A stretch of DNA of 64,000 nucleotides from Photobacterium sp. JCM 19050. Its GTDB lineage: Bacteria > Pseudomonadota > Gammaproteobacteria > Enterobacterales > Vibrionaceae. Shown in pieces: positions 49,718 through 60,020 of this stretch. The position numbers and the translations under genes are program-made. The DNA is taken from NCBI GenBank assembly GCA_001310455.1, contig BAXG01000010.1, forward strand, positions 62,001 to 126,000. Direction: 5' to 3'. Position 1 is the stretch's first letter. Each line of letters opens with the position of its first letter. The notes beneath the pieces were generated by a model that saw only the letters and a list, made by a program, of their open reading frames with translations, did no database searches and was not told the origin of the DNA.

Positions 49718-52525
49718 ATGCAAAATGGCGTGATGAAGGCTTGGATGGAGTCTTCTCATTTGGCTGGCGCCAATGCAACTTACGTGGAAGACCTCTACGA
49801 ACAGTACCTCAGTGACCCAGACGCAGTAGGGCCGGAATGGAAAGCCGTATTCGATGACCTGCCCAAAGTCAATGACACCGCGGTTGAGCAGCCGCACTCT
49901 CGTGTCCGAGACTACTTCCGCCGCTTGGCTACCGAGGCTGCACGCTTTAAAGTGCCAGTAAATGACCCTGATGTAGATGCTAAGCAAGTTAGGTTCTGCA
50001 GTTGATTAACGCCTATCGTTTTCGTGGGCATCAACATGCAAATCTTGACCCCCTGGGATTATGGCAACGGGAAATTGTCCCTGAGCTTGACCCGACTTAT
50101 CACCAACTGACAGACGAAGATTTCCAGCAGAGTTTCAATGTGGGCTCTTTTGCCGTAGGCAAAGATACCATGCTGCTTGACGAAATTTACGGGGCATTGA
50201 AGAAAACCTACTGCGGTTCAATCGGTGCCGAATACATGCACATTACGTCGACAGAAGAAAAGCGCTGGATTCAGCAACGCTTTGAATCCGTTGTCGGCCA
50301 ACCTGCCTTTTTTGATGAAGAAAAACTCACTTTCCTTGAAGAGCTGACGGCTGCCGAAGGCCTTGAACGTTACCTGGGTGCCAAATTCCCGGGAGCCAAA
50401 CGTTTCTCACTGGAAGGTGGTGATGCCTTATCCCTGCATTGAAAGAAATGATTCGTCATGCCGGTGGAGAGGGCGTACGCGAAGTAGTTATTGGCATGGC
50501 CCACCGTGGACGCCTTAACGTCCTTGTGAACGTTTTGGGTAAGAAGCCTTCCGAACTGTTTGATGAGTTCGCCGGCAAACACGACGATACATGGGGCACC
50601 GGCGACGTTAAATATCACCAGGGCTTCTCCTCAGACTTTGCGACACCGGGCGGAGATGTTCACCTTGTCTTGGCCTTCAACCCATCTCACCTGGAAATTG
50701 TAAACCCGGTAGTCATGGGGTCAGTCCGTGCCCGTCAGGATCGACTGGGTGACGATGACGGAAGCAAAGTCCTTCCAATCACCATCCATGGTGACTCCGC
50801 CGTTGCCGGACAGGGTGTTGTGGCTGAAACATTCAACATGTCACAGGCTCGCGGTTACAAAGTGGGTGGTACAGTTCGCATTGTTGTGAACAATCAGGTT
50901 GGCTTTACAACGTCAAACCCGCGGGATACGCGCTCAACGATGTACTGTACTGACATCGCCAAGATGGTTCAGGCACCTATCTTCCACGTCAATGCGGATG
51001 ACCCGGAAGCGGTTGCCTTTGTCACACGCGTCGCGATTGATTACCGCAACGAATTCAAGCGTGACGTTGTGATTGATCTGGTTTGTTACCGTCGCCACGG
51101 GCACAACGAAGCGGACGAACCTAATGCCACTCAGCCGCTGATGTACCAGAAGATCAAGAAACACCCGACACCTCGTAAGCTTTACGCTGACAAGTTAGGT
51201 GACGAGTCTATCGTTGATTTGGAAAAAGCCACTTACCTCATCAATGAATACCGCGATCAGCTGGATTCTGGAGAGTGCGTGGTAAAAGAGTGGCGCCCAA
51301 TGCAGATGCACTCTGTGGATTGGTCCCCATACCTCGGTCATGACTGGACCGTTGAATGGCCGAACACCTTCGACAAGAACCGCCTGATTGAATTGGGTAA
51401 GCGTGTTTGTCAGCATCCGGAAACCCACAAACTTCACAGCCGTGTTGCCAAGCTGTACAAAGATCGTCAACTAATGATGGCTGGCGATAAGAAGCTGGAC
51501 TGGGGTATGCAGAGACGCTTGCCTATGCGACATTGCTTGATGAGGGTAAGAGAATCCGCATTACCGGCCAGGATTCCGGGCGTGGTACCTTCTTCCACCG
51601 CCATTCAGTCCTGCACAACCAAAATGACGCCAGCACCTATGTGCCGCTCCAATATCTGCACGACAAGCAGGGACCTTTCGATGTTGTCGACTCTGTACTT
51701 TCAGAAGAGGCGGTATTGGCATTTGAATACGGTTACGCAACTGCAGAACCAGGTGGCCTGACCATTTGGGAAGCGCAGTTTGGTGATTTTGCTAACGGTG
51801 CCCAGGTCGTTATGGACCAGTTCATCAGTTCAGGTGAACAGAAGTGGGGCCGTATGTGTGGCCTGACCCAGCTCCTGCCGCATGGTTATGAAGGTCAGGG
51901 CCCTGAGCACTCATCCGCACGTCTTGAGCGTTACCTGCAACTTTGCGCTGAGCAAAACATCCAGGTGATTGTCCCTTCAACGCCGGCTCAGATATACCAC
52001 ATGCTGCGTCGTCAGGTGCTGCGCCCAATGCGTCGCCCATTGATCGTGATGTCACCGAAGTCACTGCTTCGTCACCCATTATGCGTCTCTTCTATTGAAG
52101 ACCTCTCTGATGGCAACTTCCAGCCTGCCATCGGTGAAGTCGATGCATTGGATCCGCAGAAAGTGACGCGCATTGTGATGTGCTCCGGCAAGGTTTACTA
52201 CGACCTGCTGGAAGCTCGCCGCAAAGCAGAACGTGAAGATGTCGCCATCATCCGGATTGAGCAGCTGTACCCGTATCCGGTAGATGAAGTTAATAACATA
52301 GTTTCTCAATATACGAATGCCAAAGAGTTTGTTTGGTGTCAGGAAGAGCCTCAGAATCAGGGCGCTTGGTACTCAAGCCAGCATAACTTCCGATTCGCGC
52401 TGCCAGCCGGTGCCGAATTGCAGTATGCCGGCCGTCCAGCTTCTGCGTCGCCTGCAGTGGGCTACATGTCACTGCACCTGAAACAACAAAAAGCATTGGT
52501 TGAAGATGCCCTGAACCTGAACTAA
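49718..52525 (+). CDS. sucA: 2-oxoglutarate dehydrogenase E1, three missing bases as read
   Basis: Thiamine-diphosphate decarboxylase of the 2-oxoglutarate dehydrogenase complex. It starts [17 protein letters not shown], with the E2-binding N-terminus [13 protein letters not shown]. Breaks lie at 49992 (GGG to [18 protein letters not shown]), 50426 (CCC to [16 protein letters not shown]) and 51509 (GG to [18 protein letters not shown]). The restored protein has 936 residues (E. coli 933) with [26 protein letters not shown] and [16 protein letters not shown]. Downstream of sdhCDAB as in E. coli. Confidence 0.97.
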
Positions 52526-52551
52526 GCGCTCTGAATAAGGAAAATAACAAG

Positions 52552-53766
52552 ATGACCATCGAAATCCTGGTTCCTGACCTCCCAGAATCTGTTGCGGATG
52601 CGACGGTTGCAACCTGGCACAAGAAGCCGGGTGAAGCGGTAGCGCGGGACGAAGTACTCGTAGATATTGAAACAGACAAAGTGGTTCTGGAAGTTCCGGC
52701 TCCGGAAGAGGGCGTGCTTGAAGAAATCATTGAAGAAGAAGGTGCAACAGTACTTTCCAAGCAACTTATCGCCCGATTGAAGCCAGGTGCCGTGGCAGGT
52801 GAACCTACTGCAGACAAGCCAGCAGAAGCCGAAGCATCTCCAGACAAGCGTCATACAGCGTCTCTGACTGAAGAAAGCAATGACGCGCTGAGCCCGGCGG
52901 TTCGCCGACTGTTGGCGGAGCATAGCCTCGAAGCGAGTGCCGTTAAGGGAACCGGTGTTGGCGGCCGTATCACACGTGAAGATGTGGAAGCACACCTCAA
53001 GAGTGCACCAAGTGCGGCTCCTGCGTCGACTCCAGCACAAGCAGAGCCTGCTCCGGTAATGGCAGAGCGCAGCGAGAAGCGTGTTCCTATGACTCGCCTT
53101 CGCAAGCGTGTTGCAGAGCGTCTGCTTGAAGCCAAGAACAGTACAGCGATGCTGACAACGTTTAACGAAGTCAACATGAAGCCAATCATGGATATTCGTA
53201 AGCAGTACAAAGATGCTTTCGAAAAACGCCATGATATCCGCCTAGGCTTTATGTCTTTCTACGTGAAAGCTGTTGTTGAAGCGCTTAAGCGTTACCCTGA
53301 AGTCAATGCGTCTATCGACGGCGACGACATTGTTTACCACAACTATTTCGACGTTAGCATGGCAGTTTCAACACCTCGTGGACTGGTTACTCCGGTACTG
53401 CGTGATTGTGACCAGCTGTCCCTGGCCGAAATCGAAAAGGGTATCAAGGACCTGGCTATCAAGGGTCGTGACGGCAAACTGACCGTTGATGAGCTGACAG
53501 GTGGCAACTTCACCATCACCAACGGTGGTGTATTTGGATCCCTGATGTCCACACCAATCATCAATCCACCGCAGGCAGCAATTCTGGGTATGCATAAAAT
53601 CCAGGATCGTCCAATGGCGGTTGATGGCAAGGTGGAAATCCTGCCAATGATGTACCTCGCACTGTCTTACGATCACCGTCTGATCGATGGTCGCGAGTCC
53701 GTTGGCTTCCTGGTAACCGTAAAAGAGTTGCTGGAAGACCCAACACGTTTGCTGCTTGACGTTTAA
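52552..53766 (+). CDS. sucB: Dihydrolipoyllysine succinyltransferase (E2)
   Basis: A 404-residue E2 core of the 2-oxoglutarate dehydrogenase complex. It has one lipoyl domain with the lipoylated Lys in [15 protein letters not shown], a Pro/Ala linker, the peripheral subunit-binding domain ([16 protein letters not shown]...GGRITREDV), an Ala/Pro-rich linker, and the catalytic domain with [15 protein letters not shown] (active-site His and Asp). Frame intact and 26 bp after sucA. Same length as E. coli SucB (405) within one residue. Confidence 0.98.
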   Translation: MTIEILVPDLPESVADATVATWHKKPGEAVARDEVLVDIETDKVVLEVPAPEEGVLEEIIEEEGATVLSKQLIARLKPGAVAGEPTADKPAEAEASPDKRHTASLTEESNDALSPAVRRLLAEHSLEASAVKGTGVGGRITREDVEAHLKSAPSAAPASTPAQAEPAPVMAERSEKRVPMTRLRKRVAERLLEAKNSTAMLTTFNEVNMKPIMDIRKQYKDAFEKRHDIRLGFMSFYVKAVVEALKRYPEVNASIDGDDIVYHNYFDVSMAVSTPRGLVTPVLRDCDQLSLAEIEKGIKDLAIKGRDGKLTVDELTGGNFTITNGGVFGSLMSTPIINPPQAAILGMHKIQDRPMAVDGKVEILPMMYLALSYDHRLIDGRESVGFLVTVKELLEDPTRLLLDV

Positions 53767-53797
53767 AAATCAGCATAGGCGGAAGCCCAAAATAAAA

Positions 53798-53816
53798 GGG
53801 GGCACATGAGGCCCCC
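53798..53816. repeat. Hairpin between sucB and sucC
   Basis: GGGGGC/GCCCCC with an ACATGAG loop and no T run; a likely message-stability or partial-termination hairpin within sucABCD. Confidence 0.6.
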
Positions 53817-53871
53817 GATACGTGGAAAGTAAAGATAATCACTACATGGACTAGAACACGGATAGAGCATC

Positions 53872-55036
53872 ATGAATCTGCACGAATATCAGTCAAAGCA
53901 GCTATTTGCTGAATATGGTCTGCCCGTATCCGAAGGGTATGCCTGTGATACTCCTCAGGAAGCCGCAGCGGCCGCGGATAAAATCGGTGGGGACCAGTGG
54001 GTCGTCAAATGTCAGGTTCACGCAGGTGGACGTGGTAAAGCCGGTGGCGTAAAGCTGGTTAAAAGCAAGGAAGAAATTAAGGATTTCGCCCAAAACTGGT
54101 TGGGTAAAAATCTGGTGACTTATCAGACGGATGCTAACGGTCAGCCGGTCAGCAAAATTCTGGTTGAGTCATGCACAGATATCGCAAAAGAGCTGTATCT
54201 GGGTGCGGTTGTAGACCGTGGTACCCAGCGAGTTGTTTTCATGGCATCAACTGAAGGTGGCGTGGAAATTGAGAAAGTCGCAGAAGAGACCCCTGAGCTG
54301 ATCCACAAGGTTGCGTTGGATCCGCTTACTGGCCCTCAGCCATTCCAAGGGCGTCAACTGGCCTTTAAACTTGGCCTGAAAGGTGCCAGGTTCGTCAGTT
54401 CACCAATATTTACATGGGACTTGCCACATTGATCCTTGAGCGTGACGTTGCGCTAGTGGAAGTTAACCCTCTCGTTATTACCGCTACTGATGAACTGCAT
54501 TGCCTCGATGCCAAACTGGTTATCGACAGCAACGCAGTATACCGTCAGCCACAAATTCGCGACATGCACGATCCTTCTCAGGATGACGAGCGTGAAGCGC
54601 ACGCAGCACAGTGGGAACTGAACTATGTTGCGCTTGATGGCAACATCGGTTGCATGGTTAACGGTGCAGGCCTTGCCATGGGAACCATGGACATCGTAAA
54701 CCTGCATGGCGGCAGCCTGCAAACTTCCTGGATGTTGGTGGTGGCGCGACGAAAGAGCGTGTTACTGAAGCATTTAAGATCATTCTCTCCGACGACAATG
54801 TTCAAGCCGTTCTAGTTAACATCTTCGGTGGTATCGTACGCTGCGACTTGATTGCAGACGGTATTATCGGTGCTGTTGAAGAAGTGGGTGTTAAGGTTCC
54901 TGTTGTTGTGCGCCTCGAAGGTAACAACGCAGAACTGGGCGCTAAGAAACTGGCAGACAGCGGTTTGAACATTATTGCTGCAACTTCACTGACAGAAGCA
55001 GCAGAAAAAGTTGTAGCTGCAGCGGAGGGCAAATAA
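53872..55036 (+). CDS. sucC: Succinyl-CoA synthetase beta subunit, frameshifted twice as read
   Basis: ATP-grasp subunit making ATP (or GTP) from succinyl-CoA. The start [20 protein letters not shown] and the [18 protein letters not shown] loop are standard. Breaks are at 54386 (CCC to CC; restored [17 protein letters not shown]) and 54716 (CCC to [18 protein letters not shown]). The repaired length is 388 residues, the E. coli value. The C-terminal domain has the [17 protein letters not shown] motif. It overlaps sucD by one base (TAATG). Confidence 0.97.
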
Positions 55037-55907
55037 TGTCTATTTTGATCAACAAAGATACCAAGGTTATCTGCCAGGGTTTCACCGGTGGTCAGGGTAC
55101 TTTCCACTCTGAGCAGGCTGTTGCTTACGGTACTCAAATGGTCGGTGGTGTGTCTCCGGGTAAAGGCGGCACTGAGCACCTGGGTCTGCCAGTGTTCAAT
55201 ACGGTAGCGGAAGCAGTAGAAGCAACAGGTGCGACTGCATCAGTTATCTACGTTCCAGCACCTTTCTGTAAAGATGCAATCCTGGAAGCTATCGATGCAG
55301 GTATCGAGCTGGTGGTATGTATCACAGAAGGTATCCCAACGTTGGATATGCTTTATGTGAAAGCCAAGCTGGAAGAAACCGGTACCCGTATGATTGGTCC
55401 GAACTGCCAGGTGTTATTACTCCGGGTGAGTGTAAGATCGGTATCATGCCTGGCCACATCCACAAGCCGGGTAAAGTGGGTATCGTTTCCCGCTCCGGTA
55501 CGCTGACTTATGAAGCTGTTAAGCAAACAACTGACGAAGGTTTCGGTCAGTCTACTTGTGTTGGTATCGGCGGTGACCCAATTCCGGGTTCAAACTTTAT
55601 CGACATCCTTGAGATGTTTGAGAAAGATCCGGCCACCGAAGCTATCGTGATGATTGGTGAAATCGGCGGTACAGCTGAAGAAGAAGCAGCTGCGTACATT
55701 AAAGCCAACGTCACCAAGCCGGTTGTTTCCTACATTGCTGGTGTGACTGCACCTCCGGGTAAGCGTATGGGCCATGCCGGTGCAATCATCTCCGGTGGTA
55801 AAGGTACAGCAGACGAGAAGTTTGCCGCTTTAGAAGATGCTGGTGTGACCACAGTTCGCAGTCTGGCTGACATCGGCAAAGCGATTCGTACTAAGACGGG
55901 TTGGTAA
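55036..55907 (+). CDS. sucD: Succinyl-CoA synthetase alpha subunit, frameshifted as read
   Basis: CoA-binding subunit that carries the phosphohistidine. [18 protein letters not shown] and [17 protein letters not shown] form the Rossmann CoA site; [17 protein letters not shown] contains the active-site His. The break at 55407-55408 (CCC to CC) is repaired to [18 protein letters not shown], giving 290 residues (E. coli 289). It ends the sdh-suc operon before a strong terminator. In E. coli cydAB lies further on; here znu genes follow. Confidence 0.97.
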
Positions 55908-55930
55908 CAAACAAACCGGTTCGAAGTATA

Positions 55931-55955
55931 GGGCTGCCCATTGGCAGCCCTTTTT
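55931..55955 (+). terminator. Terminator after sucD
   Basis: GGGCTGCC/GGCAGCCC stem with a CATT loop and five Ts. Confidence 0.93.
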
Positions 55956-55990
55956 AATATCAAATTTGATTTGCCTTGGAGCAGGATTTC

Positions 55991-56776
55991 TTACTGCTCA
56001 GCTTTTTTCAGCTGGCTGATGATAAATAAAGAAGCAGCAGAAACGACAACAGAAGGCCCAGCCGGGGTATCATAGTTCCAGGATAACCAAAGGCCGGAAA
56101 TCACCGCAAGCATGCCGGCGACGCTGGCATTAACTGCCATTTGTTCAGGGCTTGTTGAGAAACGTCTTGCGATAGCCGGTGGGATAATCAGCAATGATGT
56201 AATGATAAGTGCGCCGACAAACTTCATCGCGAGCGCAATGACCAAACCAATCATCAGCATCAGGATAAGGCGCATTGCCTCGACATTTACGCCTTCGACC
56301 CTCGCCATTTCTTCATTGATAGTCATGGAAAGCAACGGACGCCACAACCAGGCAAGAAGCCCCAGCATGACCACAGCACCGGTGCCAATCATCAGGACGT
56401 CATTTTGGTCTACTGCCAGCAAATCACCGAACAAATAGGCCATGAGATCGACCCTGACATTGTCAAAAAAGCTGATAGCGACAAGGCCGAGTGACAATGA
56501 TGAATGGGCAAGGATGCCGAGCAGTGTGTCTGTGGCAACCAGTTGCTGACGTTGAAGACTGACCAGAATAAGAGCGAGTCCCAGACAGCAGACAATCAGG
56601 GCAAGGTTAATGTTGATGTTTAACAGGACGCCAAGGGCAACACCAAGAAGAGAAGCGTGGGCAAGTGTATCGCCGAAGTAGGCCATACGTCTCCAGACCA
56701 CAAACGAGCCCAAAGGACCTGCAGCAATAGCAATGAACAATCCGGCCATTAAGGGGGCAATCAATAACTCAGGCAC
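55991..56776 (-). CDS. znuB: Zinc ABC transporter permease ZnuB
   Basis: A 261-residue inner-membrane protein with about eight spans. A GTG start at 56776 aligns with E. coli ZnuB ([11 protein letters not shown]...[19 protein letters not shown]). It contains the [15 protein letters not shown] and [16 protein letters not shown] segments typical of the metal-type ABC-3 permeases. It overlaps the end of znuC by 8 bp, so both are translated together; ZnuA is encoded divergently. Confidence 0.95.
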   Translation of the reverse strand: MPELLIAPLMAGLFIAIAAGPLGSFVVWRRMAYFGDTLAHASLLGVALGVLLNININLALIVCCLGLALILVSLQRQQLVATDTLLGILAHSSLSLGLVAISFFDNVRVDLMAYLFGDLLAVDQNDVLMIGTGAVVMLGLLAWLWRPLLSMTINEEMARVEGVNVEAMRLILMLMIGLVIALAMKFVGALIITSLLIIPPAIARRFSTSPEQMAVNASVAGMLAVISGLWLSWNYDTPAGPSVVVSAASLFIISQLKKAEQ

Positions 56777-57542
56777 GGTGTTGTTCCTCGTGGGTGTGCT
56801 GACATGGACCCAGGGGATTTCCGCCCAGATCATGGTTATGGTTGTGATGGTGGTGGTATAACGCCAACTGCTCGCTTTCGTTACGTCCAAAAAGGGCGAT
56901 ATATGAAGGATGGTTGGAAATAGCCTCAGGCGCGCCACTGCAGCAGACATGGTGTTGGAGACAAATTACTTCATCGGTTTTTGCCATCACCAGATGAAGG
57001 TCGTGAGAGACCATTAAAATCGCACAACCCAGCGTATGACGCAGAGATTCAATCAGGCTGTACATCGCGAGCTGTCCGTTAACATCTACACCTTGTACCG
57101 GCTCATCAAGTACCAGCAACTCCGGCTTTTTTAAAATAGCCCGGGCAAGGAGCACACGCTGAGTCTCACCACCCGAAAGGGTATGCATGCTCGAATGGAG
57201 TAGCTTTCCTGCACCGACAATTCCCAATGCGTCATTGATTTCGGCTTGTTTTTTGATGCCACTGAGCTTGAGGAATCGCTCAACAGTAATTGGCATGGCA
57301 TCATTGAGTTTCAGTTTTTGGGGGACGTAGCCGATACGCAACCCTCTCTTGCGGGTGACCTTTCCGAGAGAAGGCTTTGTCAGGCCTATTACCGTTTTTA
57401 CCAGTGTCGACTTCCCAGCCCCGTTTGGGCCAATTAATGTCGTGATTTTTCCCTTAGTCAGCTTAAAACTGACAGCATCAAGTACATGCCTGCCACTGAA
57501 AGTGACAGTGACTTGGTCTAGTTCAATCAAAGGGGAAGGCAT
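56769..57542 (-). CDS. znuC: Zinc ABC transporter ATPase ZnuC
   Basis: A 257-residue ATPase. The start at 57542 ([13 protein letters not shown]) is used, as GGA sits about 7 bases before it; an ATG at 57548 is alternative. Walker A is [12 protein letters not shown], signature [13 protein letters not shown], Walker B LLVLDEP, and the switch His in VSHDLHLV. The C-terminus is rich in His ([14 protein letters not shown] and QHTHEEQH), which may bind zinc, as is often seen in ZnuC proteins. Confidence 0.96.
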   Translation of the reverse strand: MPSPLIELDQVTVTFSGRHVLDAVSFKLTKGKITTLIGPNGAGKSTLVKTVIGLTKPSLGKVTRKRGLRIGYVPQKLKLNDAMPITVERFLKLSGIKKQAEINDALGIVGAGKLLHSSMHTLSGGETQRVLLARAILKKPELLVLDEPVQGVDVNGQLAMYSLIESLRHTLGCAILMVSHDLHLVMAKTDEVICLQHHVCCSGAPEAISNHPSYIALFGRNESEQLALYHHHHNHNHDLGGNPLGPCQHTHEEQHRA

Positions 57543-57566
57543 AAACATCCAGCAAATTTGATCATT

Positions 57567-57588
57567 GAATTGTTATAATATAACATTC
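57567..57588. promoter_or_regulatory. Zur box between znuC and znuA
   Basis: TGTTATAATATAACATT forms the core of a near-perfect palindrome and matches the Zur consensus (GAAATGTTATANTATAACATTTC). It sits 25 bp upstream of the znuC start and 38 bp upstream of znuA, where one bound Zur can repress both operons. Confidence 0.9.
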
Positions 57589-57625
57589 CGGGTCCATGGT
57601 ATGAAGAAAGAAATTAGGCTGGTAA

Positions 57626-58501
57626 ATGAAAAAGTTGCTGATGTGGTTGCTGTTATGTGCGACGTTTCCTATCGCTTCCTATGCTAACCAAGTCCAGGTG
57701 GTTACCACAATCAAACCGGTATCACTGATAGTGAATGATTTGGTTAAGGGGGTTGCAACCAATCAAACTCTGTTGCCAGCAGGGGCTTCTCCCCACGATT
57801 ATGCGCTGCGACCTTCTGACATCCGTCAACTGGATAATGCTGATCTGGTGATTTGGGTCGGCCCGGAGTTAGAGATGTTTTTGTCGGATCTTGTGTCCCG
57901 GAAATCTCACAGTGTTCAACTGACTGCAGTTGATGGATTGAAGCTTCGAGAATTTGAGACCCATGACCACCACGACCATGACGGACATCATCACGGAACA
58001 GTTGACCCACATGTCTGGCTGGGACCGGCACAGGCAGAAGTTGCTGCCAATGCCATTGCGAATGCGTTAATGGATATTGATCCCGCGAATAAACAAAGCT
58101 ACCAACAAAACCTTGAAGACTTTACAATGCGCCTCCAGCAGGCCAACAACGACGTCAAGTCGATGCTGGAGCCGGTTAAAGGAAAAGGATATTTCGTTTT
58201 TCACGACGCTTATGGATATTTTGAAGATTTCTATGGTCTTAGTCAGGCCGGGCATTTCACGGTAAGCCCTGATCGTCGCCCCGGTGCAAAGACCCTGAAT
58301 AAAATCCGACACGCGCTTGAGGACAAAAAAGCCTCGTGTATTTTTACCGAGCCTCAGTTCAGCCCACGTGTCGTAAACAGTATTACCCAAGGCATGAAAA
58401 TAAAAATATCAACACTTGATCCTGTCGCATCCGATTACAAAGGGGATTACCCGGGTTTTATCCGAAACATGGGTAAGCAGTTCGCGGAGTGCCTGCAATG
58501 A
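57626..58501 (+). CDS. znuA: Zinc ABC transporter substrate-binding protein ZnuA
   Basis: A 291-residue periplasmic protein with a signal peptide (MKKLLMWLLLCATFPIASYA). Zinc ligands are His in LLPAGASPHDYALRPSD, the HVWLGPAQ His, and His of YFVFHDAYGYFEDFYG. The flexible His-rich loop THDHHDHDGHHHG, a zinc-capture segment, is present. The stop overlaps the mepM start (ATGA), so mepM is in the same operon and under the same Zur box. Confidence 0.96.
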   Translation: MKKLLMWLLLCATFPIASYANQVQVVTTIKPVSLIVNDLVKGVATNQTLLPAGASPHDYALRPSDIRQLDNADLVIWVGPELEMFLSDLVSRKSHSVQLTAVDGLKLREFETHDHHDHDGHHHGTVDPHVWLGPAQAEVAANAIANALMDIDPANKQSYQQNLEDFTMRLQQANNDVKSMLEPVKGKGYFVFHDAYGYFEDFYGLSQAGHFTVSPDRRPGAKTLNKIRHALEDKKASCIFTEPQFSPRVVNSITQGMKIKISTLDPVASDYKGDYPGFIRNMGKQFAECLQ

Positions 58502-59857
58502 GCGATCGCGAAAATCTCATTGCATTGACGCGAAGATTACCTCTAAAAAAGAAACGGATACTTATTTCACTTGGACTGGTTGTCGGTGCAGCAGTTATCT
58601 GGCAACCAGAGCATTCTCTCTTTTCTACCCCCAATATCGGTACTGAACACCGGGGCAGTGGATATCAATCTGGCGGATAGCGCAAAAGTACCGCTGGCGA
58701 ATATTGACAGTGAGCCAGTAGGTGAAAATATCGCGCCAGACGACCCTGCGCTAAGTGTGCCTAAAGATGACCTGGACAAACAGCTTATCGAAGACAGGGT
58801 TGTTCAACACAACCATACCGTATCAAGCGGCGAGTCTCTGAGCTCAATCTTCTCTCAATATGGCCTATCCAATAGCGAGCTTTACGACCTGACTAAGGCT
58901 TATCCGGCTGTTGCAGAGTTGAGGGTCGGACAGAACCTTAACTGGACGTTGGACAAAAAGGGTGAGCTTGAGTCTCTGACTATACAGCGTGATCGCAAAA
59001 CCAAGGATGTTTATACCTTTACCAACGGAAAGATTAACCACGAGCAGGATATTGCCAAAGGTGAGTTTCGTCCGGTCATTATTGCGGGCCGCGTAACGTC
59101 CAGCTTTTACCAGCAAGCCCGATCTGCAGGTTTGACGCCGAACCAGATTCAAACACTGGTCAAGGCTTTGCAGTGGCGTTTTGACCTCGGTCGTCAGGCC
59201 CGCAAAGGTGATAAATTTGCAGTGGAGCTGTCACGTGAATACATTGACGGAGACCCGGTAGGCTCCGGGGACGTGCAGTCGTTGCTGTACCAATCAGGAA
59301 ATGATCAGATTTTTATTCACCGTAATAAAGACGGGAAGTTCTATGATGCTGATGGTCACAGCTTGCAACGTGCATTCAACCGTTTACCGACAGCGAAACG
59401 TTACCGGATAAGCTCATCATTCAATCCGCATCGTCATCATCCGATTACCGGAAGAATCGCTCCGCACAACGGTACTGACTTTGCGGTGCCATTGGGCACT
59501 GCGGTTCTTGCTACCGGTGATGGGGTTGTGGTTAAGGCCCAACATCACAGACTGGCCGGTAACTTCGTAGTGATCAAACACGGACGCGAATATATCACCC
59601 GCTATCTTCACCTTTCGAAGATTCTGGTTAAGCCGGGTCAACATGTGAAGATGGGGCAGAAAATTGCGCTGAGCGGTAATACCGGACGTTCAACCGGGCC
59701 TCACTTGCATTACGAGATTCATAAGAACAACAGGCCGGTGAACCCGATGACCGTGAGCTTGCCACAAGCCAGCCCGGTACCAAGGTCTCAGCTAAACGCC
59801 TATGAGGCGGAAGCCCTGGCGAGCAAGAAGCGTTTGGCAACAGATCTTAATAGCTGA
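58498..59857 (+). CDS. mepM: Murein DD-endopeptidase MepM (LysM, M23), frameshifted as read
   Basis: Cuts D-Ala-mDAP crosslinks during cell-wall growth. The start MSDRENLIALTRRLPL is followed by one N-terminal span (RILISLGLVVGAAVIW), then a LysM/OapA-like segment (NHTVSSGESLSSIFSQYGL) and the M23 domain with zinc ligands in HNGTDFAVPLGT and GRSTGPHLHYEI. The frame breaks near 58650-58655; two bases (one C and one G, or two G) must be added in CACCGGGGCAG to join both parts, giving 453 residues (E. coli 440). Overlaps znuA. Confidence 0.93.
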
Positions 59858-59868
59858 TATTGTGTAAA

Positions 59869-59902
59869 TAAGCCCTCTCAGGTATTGCCGGGAGGGCTTT
59901 TT
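59869..59902 (+). terminator. Terminator after mepM
   Basis: AAGCCCTC pairs with GAGGGCTT across a loop, followed by TTTT. Confidence 0.85.
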
Positions 59903-60020
59903 AGTGTGAATCGATTCTCATCAGAAAGTGCGCAACATTGCATATAGTGAGTATCTGATTCAGACTCGGCAGTTGGTTTTCTACCATCCCCTGGTATCTG
60001 ACTGCAGTGAAGCTGGAAAA

